A program made the translations under genes and the position numbers. From Opitutaceae bacterium (lineage in GTDB: Bacteria > Verrucomicrobiota > Verrucomicrobiia > Opitutales > Opitutaceae): 46,041 bases of DNA. Where the stretch lies: NCBI GenBank assembly GCA_028281165.1, contig JANQKI010000193.1, forward strand, positions 1 to 46,041, read 5' to 3'. The notes beneath the pieces were generated by a model. It was not told where the DNA came from. It did not search any database and saw only the letters and a list, made by a program, of their open reading frames with translations. Below are positions 17,503 to 28,991 of this stretch, piece by piece (position 1 is the stretch's first letter; each line of letters opens with the position of its first letter).

Positions 17503-17912
17503 CGTCAAAGCCAATTTATGGAAGTAGTTGTAGCGGCGATCGGTGATCGTCGATGAGCATACCAATGTCGGCATTCGGCGATCACCGACGCGTCTCGACG
17601 GAGCTTAGAGTGCAGACGGACCGCCACTATAATTTTCACAGTTTCTTACCGGTCTGGATTAAGATTTCTAATTTCTCCCAATAGACATTCTCAAATCCTT
17701 CGCCGAAAAGCAGTGTAGTGTTTACATCGGTACGTCAGGAGATAAACTTTCTTCAAGCGAAGCTAGGAATGGTGTTAGCTCACAAAATTTGGGATTTAAA
17801 GAGAAGAACGGAGAATCGTTCATTCTTCGGCAGGCTGTTTTCGCAATTATTTCACATTAATCAAAGGCCATTCGACGCCCATCGCCAAAGGATTTTTCAA
17901 CCCGAAAAGAAA
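17503..17912. other. 410-base intergenic region containing a REP-like element
   Basis: Besides the repeat at 17528-17632, no gene is supported. The frame of the next gene stays open back to 17718, but those residues lack any signal peptide or homology, and the ATG at 17913 starts a perfect signal peptide. The promoter of that gene should lie in 17640-17910. Confidence 0.4.
17528..17632. repeat. REP-like palindromic element, copy 1
   Basis: The ends are imperfect inverted repeats: TTGTAGCGGCGATC at 17528-17541 and GACCGCCACTATAA ending 17632 (11 of 14 positions pair). An inner palindrome GGTGATCGTCG / CGGCGATCACC lies inside. The same TTGTAGCGGCGATC head occurs at 21120 and, inverted, at 28983, so it is a dispersed family in this genome. 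It is intergenic at every site. Confidence 0.65.
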
Positions 17913-18353
17913 ATGAAAACCATATTGTTGAGTATTCTAATTGTAATAGGGCTGATCTGCGCTCCTCTAGCCAGTGGCTCTTCACCAGAAAAAGCTCTGT
18001 CATCAACTGAGAGTTATCAGCTACCCGATTTGCGGGTAGAAGGCGGGCGAGACCTGCCGGTACCTATGAGAATGGACGCTCCGAAACTAGGCAAAGACAA
18101 GATTGGCCAGAAAATCGATATTCGCTTCATGGTGAACGAGAAGGGACAAACGATAAACATAAGACCCCGACTCGCTTTCTATGAAACGGCTGACCTAGCA
18201 GCCGCCATGACGAATGCTATGACATCCTGGAAGTTCAGACCAGCTCTTGATAAATCTGGCAATCCCAAGAAGACCAAGCTGCTGATGCCTGTAAAGGTAA
18301 TCGAAATACGAGAAGAAACAGCATTGGTAGCTAAGATATTAATAGACGAATAA
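17913..18353 (+). CDS. Secreted TonB C-terminal-like protein
   Basis: From ATG 17913 the product is 146 residues with a Sec signal peptide (about 1-22, ILLSILIVIGLICAPLASGS). The mature part has YQLPDLRVEGGRDLPVPM, then a beta-rich module KIGQKIDIRFMVNEKGQTIN and a final strand (KLLMPVKVIEI) that resembles TonB-C folds of periplasmic TonB-like proteins. Like the 5464-5868 protein it has no anchor helix or proline linker, so it is not a bona fide TonB. The role is unknown. A strong terminator follows at 18384-18418. Confidence 0.65.
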   Translation: MKTILLSILIVIGLICAPLASGSSPEKALSSTESYQLPDLRVEGGRDLPVPMRMDAPKLGKDKIGQKIDIRFMVNEKGQTINIRPRLAFYETADLAAAMTNAMTSWKFRPALDKSGNPKKTKLLMPVKVIEIREETALVAKILIDE

Positions 18354-18383
18354 AGCTTAACAAAGCGCCTCCCTAAGCAGATG

Positions 18384-18418
18384 AATCCGCGATCTGGTCA
18401 TAGATCGCGGATTTTTTT
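18384..18418 (+). terminator. Rho-independent terminator
   Basis: A perfect 12-base stem (AATCCGCGATCT / AGATCGCGGATT) with loop GGTCAT is followed by a run of seven T. It ends the plus-strand gene at 17913-18353 and lies just before the stop of the convergent membrane-protein gene. Confidence 0.92.
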
Positions 18419-18434
18419 CGTAAGACGAAACCGT

Positions 18435-19811
18435 TTAATTGTCTCTAAACAGATTGAGATTACGTTCTTTCAGAAATTCGATTCTTGCCTCGATTGAACC
18501 GATTTCTGGATACACCTTTAGGCCGGATTCCATTTCAGTCTTTTCCAGATCCTCCGTTTCCAGATAAACTTGTATCCATCGTTTCTTTGCCAGGTGCCGC
18601 TCCTCGCTTTTTTCGTGGGCATAGAACGTGTTGGACAAGTAGGAAAATCCCATCACGCAAGCAAAAACCATACTAGCCGTCTTGCCAGTGGACCTTTGTC
18701 CAAGCTCGACAAAAACGAGATAAACAGCGAGAACCGCCGGCAAGGCCAGCGTAAGATAACGCGAAGACCCTCCTCCATCTACCCCCATCGAAACACGCCC
18801 TATCGAAGCGAAAACGATAAACGAAATAGCCGATACCAGCAGCAAATAGACTACCGGATAGATGGCATCCTCGTTTTTCGAATACACGTACTTTACAAAG
18901 ATGTAGACGGTTGAGCCCATCACGCTCAGCAAAACGAGAAAACCGACGAAAGGACGAACAAGCTTCGGAAGGTAAAACAAACGTCCGAAAAGATAATCCA
19001 CAAAGACAATGTAGTCGATGAATGGCCGATGAGGAAAAACGAAGTCGGGATTGGCAGGATTCCAGCGATACCCGACAAGAAAGACACCCATGCAAAGCAA
19101 GAGAGCGACAATACTAGTCAACGACTGATAGGAACGATACCGCCAGCCCTCGCGATACTCCAACACAGCATCGAAGATGAGCAGCGAAAGAAAGCCGAGC
19201 CAGACGAAGATGCCAAACCCGGTAAACAGAGCCAGGCAAGCGACGCCGGAAGAAACTCCATAGCGAATCCAGCCAGGCGGAGAAATCCACGTATTGGCGA
19301 TAAGCATCAGCAGCGCAAGAGGAAGTATACTGTGTGAAATATTTGGAGACAGAACAATCGTCTCGATTTGAACTGGATTAAGAATGATAAGCGGCAAGGC
19401 GAGATCCGCGTAAGAATAACCGCCCGCCAATTGGCCTTTTAGCCGGATCGCCAGGACACATGCGAATACCAAGCAACAAGCGATCATATAGCTCTCTGAT
19501 ACGACCGACCAATCCGTAGCATTGGCCAGCAGATAAGTCAGCGATCCACCTAGGCCCTGCCGATGTGGGCCATGTTGATGAAAAAAAGCATCGACGATCC
19601 CCGCCTCCTCGAACATCGGCCGATAGAGGTCCCACTGATCGTGATACAAAAGATTGTTTGCATACAGATTGACGAACCAAAGCAAATGAAGGCCAAGAAT
19701 CGCCGTCATCAGCCAAACCAGTCGAAGAGGCCAACGGTTCGAAAAGCCCGACTTGTCGAGCGTATTGGGCTCGATGTACATGACTTGACGAAGGACTTGG
19801 CTCTCTCTCAT
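18435..19811 (-). CDS. Polytopic membrane protein of unknown function (GT-C-like architecture)
   Basis: The 458-residue protein has roughly nine to ten hydrophobic segments. After the first helix comes a large loop with NNLLYHDQWDLYRPMF and FFHQHGPHRQGLGG, and the soluble C-terminal tail (about 400-458) is charged. An acidic residue pair soon after the first helix, followed by a His/Arg-rich segment, recalls GT-C glycosyltransferases and O-antigen-ligase-like proteins. I do not recognise the family with certainty. It lies 24 bases downstream of the GH43-like gene on the same strand, so the two may be co-transcribed. An ATG at 19781 is an alternative start; neither has a Shine-Dalgarno sequence. 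Confidence 0.6.
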   Translation of the reverse strand: MRESQVLRQVMYIEPNTLDKSGFSNRWPLRLVWLMTAILGLHLLWFVNLYANNLLYHDQWDLYRPMFEEAGIVDAFFHQHGPHRQGLGGSLTYLLANATDWSVVSESYMIACCLVFACVLAIRLKGQLAGGYSYADLALPLIILNPVQIETIVLSPNISHSILPLALLMLIANTWISPPGWIRYGVSSGVACLALFTGFGIFVWLGFLSLLIFDAVLEYREGWRYRSYQSLTSIVALLLCMGVFLVGYRWNPANPDFVFPHRPFIDYIVFVDYLFGRLFYLPKLVRPFVGFLVLLSVMGSTVYIFVKYVYSKNEDAIYPVVYLLLVSAISFIVFASIGRVSMGVDGGGSSRYLTLALPAVLAVYLVFVELGQRSTGKTASMVFACVMGFSYLSNTFYAHEKSEERHLAKKRWIQVYLETEDLEKTEMESGLKVYPEIGSIEARIEFLKERNLNLFRDN

Positions 19812-19835
19812 ATCGACTTAGGAGATGAAACGCTT

Positions 19836-20981
19836 TCAGTCACTTTCCGGCCGCCACCAGGGAGACCTGCCTTCCCATTCCGGCGGGATGCCGGTTTCAG
19901 CTAATTTCTCGACAAACGCTTGGTCTTCAGAGGCTGGTCGAAACCGGGGGTCTTTCACATCGAAAACGATATCGTCTTCCGTTACCTTTATATCGACTGG
20001 GACTAGCCAAACGTTCCACCGCTTCGGATTGTCAGGGTGAATATACTCATGATCGAAAGCGGTGCTCCACCATCTCCCTTTCTGGTCTTGAAAGAGATTT
20101 CCGTGACCCGCGTTTTTTATGGCCATACGTCGTTTACCGTAGGGACCCTCTAGATTTTTGGATACAGCGTAATAAAGATCGTAAGTATTGGTCGGTTCAT
20201 AACCATACCGTCCCGAAGCCACAAATAGATATTTATCCTCCAGCTTCAAAAGAAACACGCCTTCATAGCCCATTGGGTGATTACCATCGTGAGGAAACTG
20301 CCGCGGTTCCTCCACCAATCCAATCATCTCGGAGTCCATCTTAGCAAACCAATCCGCCTGCCAGAGGTAGTATGTTTCCCCATTTTCCTGATACAAATGA
20401 GCGTCGATCAGTCTTTTTTGAATGGGCGGCAATACCTCATAGGGACCTTCAGGCTTACCGCTCAAGCTTTTCAGCAAGCCATGTCCGCCAATGTTCATAC
20501 AGTGCGGAAGCCACCACGTTCCATTCATATAATGGACCTCAGGAGCCCAGATGGCTCGAGGGTTCTTGAAATCCGGATTTCGCAAAGGCTGATCGAAATG
20601 CCAGCTGCCCTGCGATTCACCGTCTTTGTAGAGGGTCCAAACAAAGCCAAGATCCTGCCATTCGATGAGATTCGCGCTTCTCCAGAGTCGGATGCCAATC
20701 GTATCTCCCCAATGACTGCCAGCCGTCGTACCCGTTAAATAATAATGATCGTCAGGACCTCTCAAGATAAAAGGATCCCGTATTCGTTCGTTGAGCACCA
20801 GAAAAGCTTCGCTATGAGATTCCAGTAAAGCTCGTTTCTCCTCCGAGCTGAGGATATTTTCGTTGGCTTCGTCGGAATAGGGCTGTTGGCCAACAAGGGG
20901 GAGAGGAAGGAAAATGGCGAGAAAGGGTAGAATAGACTTTTTCTTGCTCACGATGGAGCAGTCTTCGAGACACTCGCCCAT
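19836..20981 (-). CDS. Secreted GH43-like five-bladed propeller glycosidase
   Basis: The 381-residue protein has an N-terminal hydrophobic signal (about residues 16-32, ending VGQQ). The family-43 catalytic pattern follows: general-base candidate D69 in RIRDPFI, WAPEVHY (145-151), D193 in LIDAHLY (pKa-modulating Asp), E240 in YEGVFLLK (acid) and NAGHGNLFQD, a typical metal-ligand histidine. GH43 enzymes hydrolyse arabinose-, xylose- or galactose-containing glycans. With sulfatases nearby, it may work on algal or plant polysaccharides, but its substrate is not assignable. The ATG at 20981 has GGGTGA seven bases upstream. A GTG ten codons later would place the basic KKK directly before the hydrophobic core and is an alternative. 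Confidence 0.8.
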   Translation of the reverse strand: MGECLEDCSIVSKKKSILPFLAIFLPLPLVGQQPYSDEANENILSSEEKRALLESHSEAFLVLNERIRDPFILRGPDDHYYLTGTTAGSHWGDTIGIRLWRSANLIEWQDLGFVWTLYKDGESQGSWHFDQPLRNPDFKNPRAIWAPEVHYMNGTWWLPHCMNIGGHGLLKSLSGKPEGPYEVLPPIQKRLIDAHLYQENGETYYLWQADWFAKMDSEMIGLVEEPRQFPHDGNHPMGYEGVFLLKLEDKYLFVASGRYGYEPTNTYDLYYAVSKNLEGPYGKRRMAIKNAGHGNLFQDQKGRWWSTAFDHEYIHPDNPKRWNVWLVPVDIKVTEDDIVFDVKDPRFRPASEDQAFVEKLAETGIPPEWEGRSPWWRPESD

Positions 20982-21071
20982 GTGTCAATCACCCGCAAAC
21001 TGGGACGTTGCGATAAGGTACAAAGCTTTTGCAGGATAGGCAAATGACTATAGAGCCAAAAATTATAGAAT

Positions 21072-21147
21072 CGGACTCGACGGTCGACGACCGCCGCTAC
21101 AATCCTGAAAACGAAATACTTGTAGCGGCGATCGTTGATCGCCGACA
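21072..21147. repeat. Two back-to-back REP-like units, copies 2 and 3
   Basis: Bases 21120-21147 read TTGTAGCGGCGATCGTTGAT and onward to CGCCGACA. Bases 21102 down to 21077 on the minus strand read TTGTAGCGGCGGTCGTCGAC and onward. The first 11 bases are identical and about 22 of 26 match overall. The two units point away from each other across an 17-base centre. They lie between the isocitrate dehydrogenase stop and the GH43-like gene start. Confidence 0.7.
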
Positions 21148-21159
21148 CCAAACCTAAAA

Positions 21160-23463
<2,304 letters not shown>

Positions 23464-23483
23464 TCAGATAGACGTGTTACAAC

Positions 23484-23508
23484 AAAAAGACCGCCCCGAA
23501 AGGCGGCC
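23484..23508 (-). terminator. Rho-independent terminator of the Gfo/Idh/MocA gene
   Basis: On the minus strand GGCCGCC pairs with GGCGGTC (one G-U pair) around a short loop, followed by TTTTTG. It sits about 22 bases after the oxidoreductase stop and upstream of icd. Confidence 0.8.
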
Positions 23509-23529
23509 TGAAGCGTCAAATGCTTCCTA

Positions 23530-24858
23530 TCAGATCATGTCCCACGGCTTGCGGGATTCGCGACCAAGCAGCTTGTTGGCTTTCTTATGATTAGTGATGA
23601 CTTCCTTTTCGCCATCCCACTCGAGTTTCTCGCCATACTGCCAAGCGATGTTTCCTAGCATGCAGGCAGTAGCTCCCTTGTGGCCCATTTCAATCGTCGC
23701 CTTAGGCTGCTTGCCGTTCACCATGCTATTCACCCAATCGCGAGCATGATCCGGCGTCGAATCGCCCACATTCATGTATTTGCGCGTGGTTTGGTCTCCC
23801 TCGGGAAAGACTTCGAAACCAATACGATCCGCGAAGAGAGTGCCCTTTGTGCCATGAAACGCCAAACCATTAGGACGGTCATTCCAGCCCTTGGAATTGT
23901 AGTACTGCACTCCTTTGGTAAAGCCACCAGGACCAAAGGCGTTAATCCTCAAGGCTTCGTAAGTGCAGATGAAACTTGGGTATTCATAAGTTACATGCAA
24001 AACGTCCGGCACATCGGTGCCATCGTCCATTAGATGCTGATGGGCAACCGCTGAAACACTCTTTGGCGTATCTTCTCCCATGACTTGGTGCATGCTGTCT
24101 AGGCGGTGGGCTCCGTAGTCGGTAATGATGCCATTACAATAGTCCAAGAACCAGCGATAGGTGCCGACAAAACGATTCTCGTTGTAGGGCACCATAGGCG
24201 ATGGGCCGAGATAGAAATCCCAGTCTACGCCTTCAGGAGGATTAGAATCCTCCTTCTTGCCCAAGCCCAGAGGATAGGTGTTCTGATTGTTCCAAACCTT
24301 GATGTATTTCACCTCGCCGATATGACCATCTGCGATGAGGTCTCTGATTATCGGCCAGTGGGGGGCAGAGCGGTGCTGGGTACCGACTTGCGTGATTACT
24401 CCCGCTTTTTTTACGGCCTTTAAGATTGCCTGATTTTCCCGAATGGTGTGACCAATCGGCTTTTCAAGATACATGTGCTTGCCAGCTTCGGCAGCCATAA
24501 TAGCCGGAATAGCATGCCAGTGGTCAGGAGTAGTGATTTGGACCGCATCGAGATCCTTCATCTCCAGCATCTTGCGGAAATCCTTGAAGGCCTTTGCGCG
24601 ACCGCCGGTCCATTCTTTGGCGGCATCGAGATGAACAGGGTAAAGATCGCAAACGGCAGCGAATTCAACGTTTCTGGGCTTAGCTACTTCCTTGGCTACG
24701 AACATTCCTCGGTAGCCGCAGCCGATAAGGCCTACGCGGATCCGATCATTCGCGCCAACAACTCTAGATTGGGAAAGCGCGGTAGTCGGTAAAACCGAAG
24801 CGGCGGAAACGGCAGCGGAAGCTTTGGCTACATTCTTTATGAAGTCTCGTCTTTGCAT
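23530..24858 (-). CDS. Tat-exported Gfo/Idh/MocA family oxidoreductase
   Basis: The 442-residue protein begins with a twin-arginine signal (QRRDFIKNVAKASAAVSAAS). The NAD(P)-binding domain VGLIGCGYRGMFVAKEVAK and the EKPIGHTIRENQ motif with catalytic-type Lys follow. The C-terminal GFO_IDH_MocA domain contains DWDFYLGPSPMVPYNENRF, YCNGIITDYGAHRLD (catalytic-site D and H) and GTKGTLFADR. Exported members of this group are abundant in Verrucomicrobia and Planctomycetes and are thought to oxidise or rearrange sugars or glycosides in the periplasm with a tightly bound cofactor. Substrate is unknown. The gene ends at its own terminator and is divergent from the third sulfatase. Confidence 0.92.
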   Translation of the reverse strand: MQRRDFIKNVAKASAAVSAASVLPTTALSQSRVVGANDRIRVGLIGCGYRGMFVAKEVAKPRNVEFAAVCDLYPVHLDAAKEWTGGRAKAFKDFRKMLEMKDLDAVQITTPDHWHAIPAIMAAEAGKHMYLEKPIGHTIRENQAILKAVKKAGVITQVGTQHRSAPHWPIIRDLIADGHIGEVKYIKVWNNQNTYPLGLGKKEDSNPPEGVDWDFYLGPSPMVPYNENRFVGTYRWFLDYCNGIITDYGAHRLDSMHQVMGEDTPKSVSAVAHQHLMDDGTDVPDVLHVTYEYPSFICTYEALRINAFGPGGFTKGVQYYNSKGWNDRPNGLAFHGTKGTLFADRIGFEVFPEGDQTTRKYMNVGDSTPDHARDWVNSMVNGKQPKATIEMGHKGATACMLGNIAWQYGEKLEWDGEKEVITNHKKANKLLGRESRKPWDMI

Positions 24859-25190
24859 ATCAGTATCTCAATGGGGCAGCCACACGGCAGCATTTAGGAT
24901 TTTGGGGTTAAGGCGTGAAAGCGAATAGGCTTTCGAACAGACTGTGTATGATTAGGATATCGCAAAAATGGGCAACTATTTTCAACCCGCTGCAGGTCCT
25001 TGACAAGGGGTCATGCCTTTATCTTGCCAGAGGCAAATTGGAATTGGCGTATTTGATATTTGGTTACAATTAATATTTGTTCTACCTCAAATCCAAAGCC
25101 CAGCTGCTGAAAAATCGACAAAATACCTATCGAACTGATTTGCATGAGACTCGCATCTTACTATCGCTCATATCGTTCAACCACCCCAAT
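24859..25190. other. Divergent promoter region between oxidoreductase and sulfatase
   Basis: About 330 bases hold the promoters of two divergent genes. A TTGACA hexamer at 25000-25005 could be a -35 box for the sulfatase; TATCTT about 14 bases later is a poor -10. The frame of the sulfatase is open back to 25077, but these residues precede a clear signal peptide and are not coding. No gene is seen. Confidence 0.4.
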
Positions 25191-26555
25191 ATGACACGAC
25201 TGCATCGCGAAAACTCCATCTTCTTGCTTATCTTCTCCCTGACCGCATCTCTCTTAATGGCGGATCGAAAGCCAAATGTCGTCCTGATCATGGCAGACGA
25301 TCTTGGATACGAGACTCTTGGCTGCTACGGCGGGATCACTTACAAAACGCCTGTTCTAGACAGACTCGCTGCTGAAGGCGTCCGTTTCGACAATGCCCAC
25401 GCTCTACCGCTTTGCACGCCAACACGCGTTTCCCTCATGACGGGTAAATATAATTGGCGAAACTGGAAAGCCTTTGGCATCCTGGATCCCGAGGAAAAGA
25501 CATTCGGCCATTGGATGACCGAAGCAGGCTATCGAACTTGCATTGCCGGCAAATGGCAACTGGCGAGCTACAATACTCCCGATTTTCTTCCCGAATGGAG
25601 AGGTACAGGGCAAACGCCGGAGGACTCAGGCTTCGAAGAGTATTTCCTTTGGCACACAGAACATACGGAAGACAAGGGCAGCCGCTTTCCCGATCCACGT
25701 ATCCAGTCCAATGGTACCTATATCGAAAACACAGAAGGCAAATACGGTCCCGACCTTTTCGTTGAATATATCAACGATTTCATGACACGAAACAAGAACG
25801 AGCCCTTTTTTGTCTACTACCCTATGGCTCTCACTCACGATCCCTTCCAGCCAACGCCAGACAGCCCCGAATGGCCGGACCGTCGTCACGAACAGAATCC
25901 TCGCTACTTCAAAGACATGGTCGAGTACATGGACACACTCGTCGGTCGCATCGAAAGCAAGACGAAGGAGTTAGGAATCGCCGAAAATACGATCATCATT
26001 TTCTACAGCGATAACGGATCGCCATGGAGAGCCATTTCGGAGATGAATGACGGTCGTATCGTGCCTGGAGGAAAGGGCGACACCAATCTTCGGGGCACTC
26101 ATGTTCCGCTAATCGTTTCTTGGCCTGGTCACGCCGCAAAAGGTCACGCAGTGGAGGACTTGGTTGATTGTAATGATATTCTCCCTACGATTTTTGAAGC
26201 CTGCGGCATTGAATTGCCCGAGGACGAAGTATTCGATGGAGAATCCGTCCTCGCTCAAATCAAGGGCCAGGAAGGCGAGCATAGAGACTGGCTCTTTTTC
26301 CACCACGATCCGCTTCCAGGGAACGGAAAAACCAGCTTCACCCTGCAGCGTTGGGCCATCGACAAGCGTTGGAAGCTTTCCGAGCAAACCGAAGAACTGT
26401 TTGATCTTCTAGCCGATCCGGAGGAACTGAATCCCATCGAACCTGAAACCGCTTCTAGAGAGGCCAAAGCCGCTCGCAAAAAACTGCAAGCCGTCATCGA
26501 TAGCATGGGAATGGAATACGAGCCTTGGATTCGCCCTGTTGAATGGACTAGATGA
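25191..26555 (+). CDS. Secreted type I sulfatase, CTPTR active site
   Basis: From ATG 25191 the product is 454 residues with a signal peptide (about 1-24, FLLIFSLTASLLMA). It has metal ligands D36/D37 (IMADDLGYETLGCYGG), formylglycine site C75 in CTPTR (75-79), and GYRTCIAGKWQLA, in which Lys and His/Gln line the pocket. Then come YYPMALTHDPFQPTPDS, IIIFYSDNGS and GKGDTNLRGTHVPLIV. It is an arylsulfatase/N-sulfatase-type S1 enzyme, likely desulfating polysaccharide-derived sugars. Its ending (TEELFDLLADPEELNPI) is normal. The upstream in-frame start at 25077 would bury the signal. It is the third distinct sulfatase of the window and shares little sequence with the other two, so it is not a recent duplicate. 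Confidence 0.9.
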   Translation: MTRLHRENSIFLLIFSLTASLLMADRKPNVVLIMADDLGYETLGCYGGITYKTPVLDRLAAEGVRFDNAHALPLCTPTRVSLMTGKYNWRNWKAFGILDPEEKTFGHWMTEAGYRTCIAGKWQLASYNTPDFLPEWRGTGQTPEDSGFEEYFLWHTEHTEDKGSRFPDPRIQSNGTYIENTEGKYGPDLFVEYINDFMTRNKNEPFFVYYPMALTHDPFQPTPDSPEWPDRRHEQNPRYFKDMVEYMDTLVGRIESKTKELGIAENTIIIFYSDNGSPWRAISEMNDGRIVPGGKGDTNLRGTHVPLIVSWPGHAAKGHAVEDLVDCNDILPTIFEACGIELPEDEVFDGESVLAQIKGQEGEHRDWLFFHHDPLPGNGKTSFTLQRWAIDKRWKLSEQTEELFDLLADPEELNPIEPETASREAKAARKKLQAVIDSMGMEYEPWIRPVEWTR

Positions 26556-26742
26556 ATCAGCTGTTTTTCATTTTAAATACCCCCAACCCTCAGCAAATCT
26601 TCCCCAACTAAATCTTCTACCTTCATTTTCTTCCTCATCTTTATCTTCCATCTAAGCCCAGCTCAGTAAAAGATGAGGATTTGTCTGACTAGCAAAGTAA
26701 TATAAGTTCGAATACAATTACCCCTAGATTCTACAAAATAAC

Positions 26743-28917
26743 ATGCCCTTAAAGCTTAGAAAAAGAAATGCCGCCGCCAAATGGTGGGGGACGTTAGTCG
26801 CCTCATCACTATCTCTAGCCCTGGCCGAGGATCCGGATACCAGCCATCGAGAATGGCAGGCTTACAATGGAGATATAGGAGGCACTAAATACTCGAGCTT
26901 AAGCCAAATTAACCGCTCCAATGTCGATCAACTCGAGTTAGTTTGGCGCTTCCGAGTAGGCGACAGCGTCAGCGGCCAGACTTCAACCATTCAGTGCAAT
27001 CCCATCGTCGTCGACGGGATAATGTATCTTACGACTCCTGGGCAAAAGGCGGTCGCCCTCAATGCCGCTACAGGAGAAAAGATTTGGCAATTCGATCCGT
27101 ACGGAGGCATGAGAGGCGGAGGAAAGTCCAGAGGATTCAAGTATTGGAAAGACGGAGACAAAGCGAGGTTGTTCTATGGAGTCAGCCACTACCATTATTG
27201 CCTGGATGCGAAAACCGGCAGACCTGTTGAGACCTTTGGCGATAAAGGAAAAATCGATCTGAGAGAGGGCTTGAATACCGATGGCGTTCTCAGATACGTA
27301 TCGTCACGAGCTCCGGGAGTTATCTACAAGGATCTCATAATTCTGGGCAATCGAGTGGGAGAAGGTCCTCACCAAGGAGCTCCCGGCCACGTTCGCGCCT
27401 ATGACGTTCGAACGGGCGAGAGAAAATGGATTTTCCATACCATTCCTCACCCTGGAGAATTTGGATACGAAACGTGGTCTCCAGACTCTTACCAGAAGGT
27501 AGGCGGTACCAATCCTTGGGGAGGCCTGACCTTGGACAAAAAGCGCGGCATTGTTTATATGGCCACGGGTTCCGCAACTTACGACCATTGGGGAGGCGAT
27601 CGCATTGGAGACAACCTTTTCGCAAATTGTATCCTAGCCCTGAATGCGGAAACGGGAGAACGCATCTGGCATTTTCAAGCGGTTCGTCACGATCTCTGGG
27701 ACTTCGACCTTCCCGCAGCCCCTACACTCATCACAGCTATAAAAGACGGAGTGGAGGTTCCGGCTTTGGCTCAGCCTACTAAGATGGGCCACATGTTCGT
27801 TTTGCATCGCGAAACGGGAGAACCCATTTGGGGCGCGGAAGACCGCTCTGTACCCATTTCTGAAATACCAGGAGAATACACCTCCCCCACTCAGCCTTTC
27901 CCTATCAAGCCGCCAGCCTACACCAAGCAGAGCTTCACTCTAGATGACGTCACTGATCTCTCGGAAGAATCCCGGCAGTACGTATTGAAGATGCTCAAGG
28001 ACATGAACATGAAGCTAGGAGACATGTTCATGCCGCCGGGCGCCCAGCCCTCCATCATGCTGCCGCAATTTAACGGTGGATCGGAGTGGCCAGGAGCTGC
28101 CTTCGATCCCGAAACGCGCATTCTCTACATCAACAGCAGCAACGAGGCAGAATGGATCTCAATGGAAAAAGCCGAATTGCCAAATGAGGTCTTACTCTCA
28201 GAGCTTGGAGAAAAAATTTATCAATCGATTTGCTCCAACTGTCATGGCTTCTCCACGACAAAGTCGGTGGAAGGAGTCAATAAGCCTTTGCCCGCTCTCA
28301 GGACGGTCAAAGATCGGCTGAGCGAGGAACAAGTAAGAACCATTATCGAGAAGGGACAGGGGCAAATGCCTTCCTTCGCTTCGTTCGCTCAAGTTGAAAA
28401 AGACGGCATTATTGATTTTCTGTTCGAGAAAAACAACCAAGAGCCAATCAGTACTGAGGGACTGGATCTCAACTTTACCGGAGGCATTCCTTGGCTTAGC
28501 ACCGGCCACCACGACTTGCATGATCAAAATGGCTATCCCGTCAACAAACGACCCTGGGGTCAACTTAATGCTCTCGATATGAATACCGGCGACATTAAGT
28601 GGCAAGTCCCACTAGGAACGTATCCAGAACTTGAAGCCAAAGGCTTGCCGCCAACCGGCACTTTCAATATCGGCGGTCCCGTCGTTACCGCCGGCGGACT
28701 CATCTTCATAGGAGCTACCAAAGACGAACGATTCCGAGCCTTCGACAAGGAAACAGGGGAAGAGCTCTGGTACTATCAGATGGAAGGCGCTGGATACGCT
28801 ACTCCAGCTACCTTCGAAGTCGACGGTCGCCAATATGTCGTTATGGCCGGAGGGGGAGGCAGCATCCTGCAAACCCGCTCCGGCGACAGCTACTACTGCT
28901 TTGCCTTGCCAGAATAG
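26743..28917 (+). CDS. PQQ-dependent quinoprotein dehydrogenase with inserted cytochrome c domain
   Basis: The 724-residue periplasmic protein has a signal peptide (about 1-28) and an eight-bladed PQQ propeller: EWQAYNGDIGGTKYSSLSQI, the LNAATGEKIWQFDP and LNAETGERIWHFQ tryptophan-docking repeats, and HDLWDFDLPAAP with the putative catalytic Asp (D320/D322). A cytochrome c module with heme site CSNCH (497-501) and probable Met ligand in GQGQMPSF is inserted between propeller blades, before the last blades (NGYPVNKRPWGQLNALDMNT). In better-known quinohaemoproteins it is C-terminal. It oxidises a sugar or alcohol and passes electrons through haem to the respiratory chain. PQQ synthesis genes are not in the window. 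Confidence 0.9.
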   Translation: MPLKLRKRNAAAKWWGTLVASSLSLALAEDPDTSHREWQAYNGDIGGTKYSSLSQINRSNVDQLELVWRFRVGDSVSGQTSTIQCNPIVVDGIMYLTTPGQKAVALNAATGEKIWQFDPYGGMRGGGKSRGFKYWKDGDKARLFYGVSHYHYCLDAKTGRPVETFGDKGKIDLREGLNTDGVLRYVSSRAPGVIYKDLIILGNRVGEGPHQGAPGHVRAYDVRTGERKWIFHTIPHPGEFGYETWSPDSYQKVGGTNPWGGLTLDKKRGIVYMATGSATYDHWGGDRIGDNLFANCILALNAETGERIWHFQAVRHDLWDFDLPAAPTLITAIKDGVEVPALAQPTKMGHMFVLHRETGEPIWGAEDRSVPISEIPGEYTSPTQPFPIKPPAYTKQSFTLDDVTDLSEESRQYVLKMLKDMNMKLGDMFMPPGAQPSIMLPQFNGGSEWPGAAFDPETRILYINSSNEAEWISMEKAELPNEVLLSELGEKIYQSICSNCHGFSTTKSVEGVNKPLPALRTVKDRLSEEQVRTIIEKGQGQMPSFASFAQVEKDGIIDFLFEKNNQEPISTEGLDLNFTGGIPWLSTGHHDLHDQNGYPVNKRPWGQLNALDMNTGDIKWQVPLGTYPELEAKGLPPTGTFNIGGPVVTAGGLIFIGATKDERFRAFDKETGEELWYYQMEGAGYATPATFEVDGRQYVVMAGGGGSILQTRSGDSYYCFALPE

Positions 28918-28919
28918 CA

Positions 28920-28983
28920 TTGTAGCGACGATCGGCGAAATTGAGTCGTTTTCCCAAGACGGCGATCAACGATCGCCGCTACA
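28920..28983. repeat. REP-like palindromic element, copy 4
   Basis: TTGTAGCGACGATCGGCGA at the left end is mirrored by the right end: the reverse complement of 28961-28983 is TGTAGCGGCGATCGTTGATC plus GCC. This 23-base string is identical to 21121-21143. The element fills the gap between the converging quinoprotein and DUF1080 genes and could act as a terminator. Confidence 0.7.
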
Positions 28984-28991
28984 GTATACCT

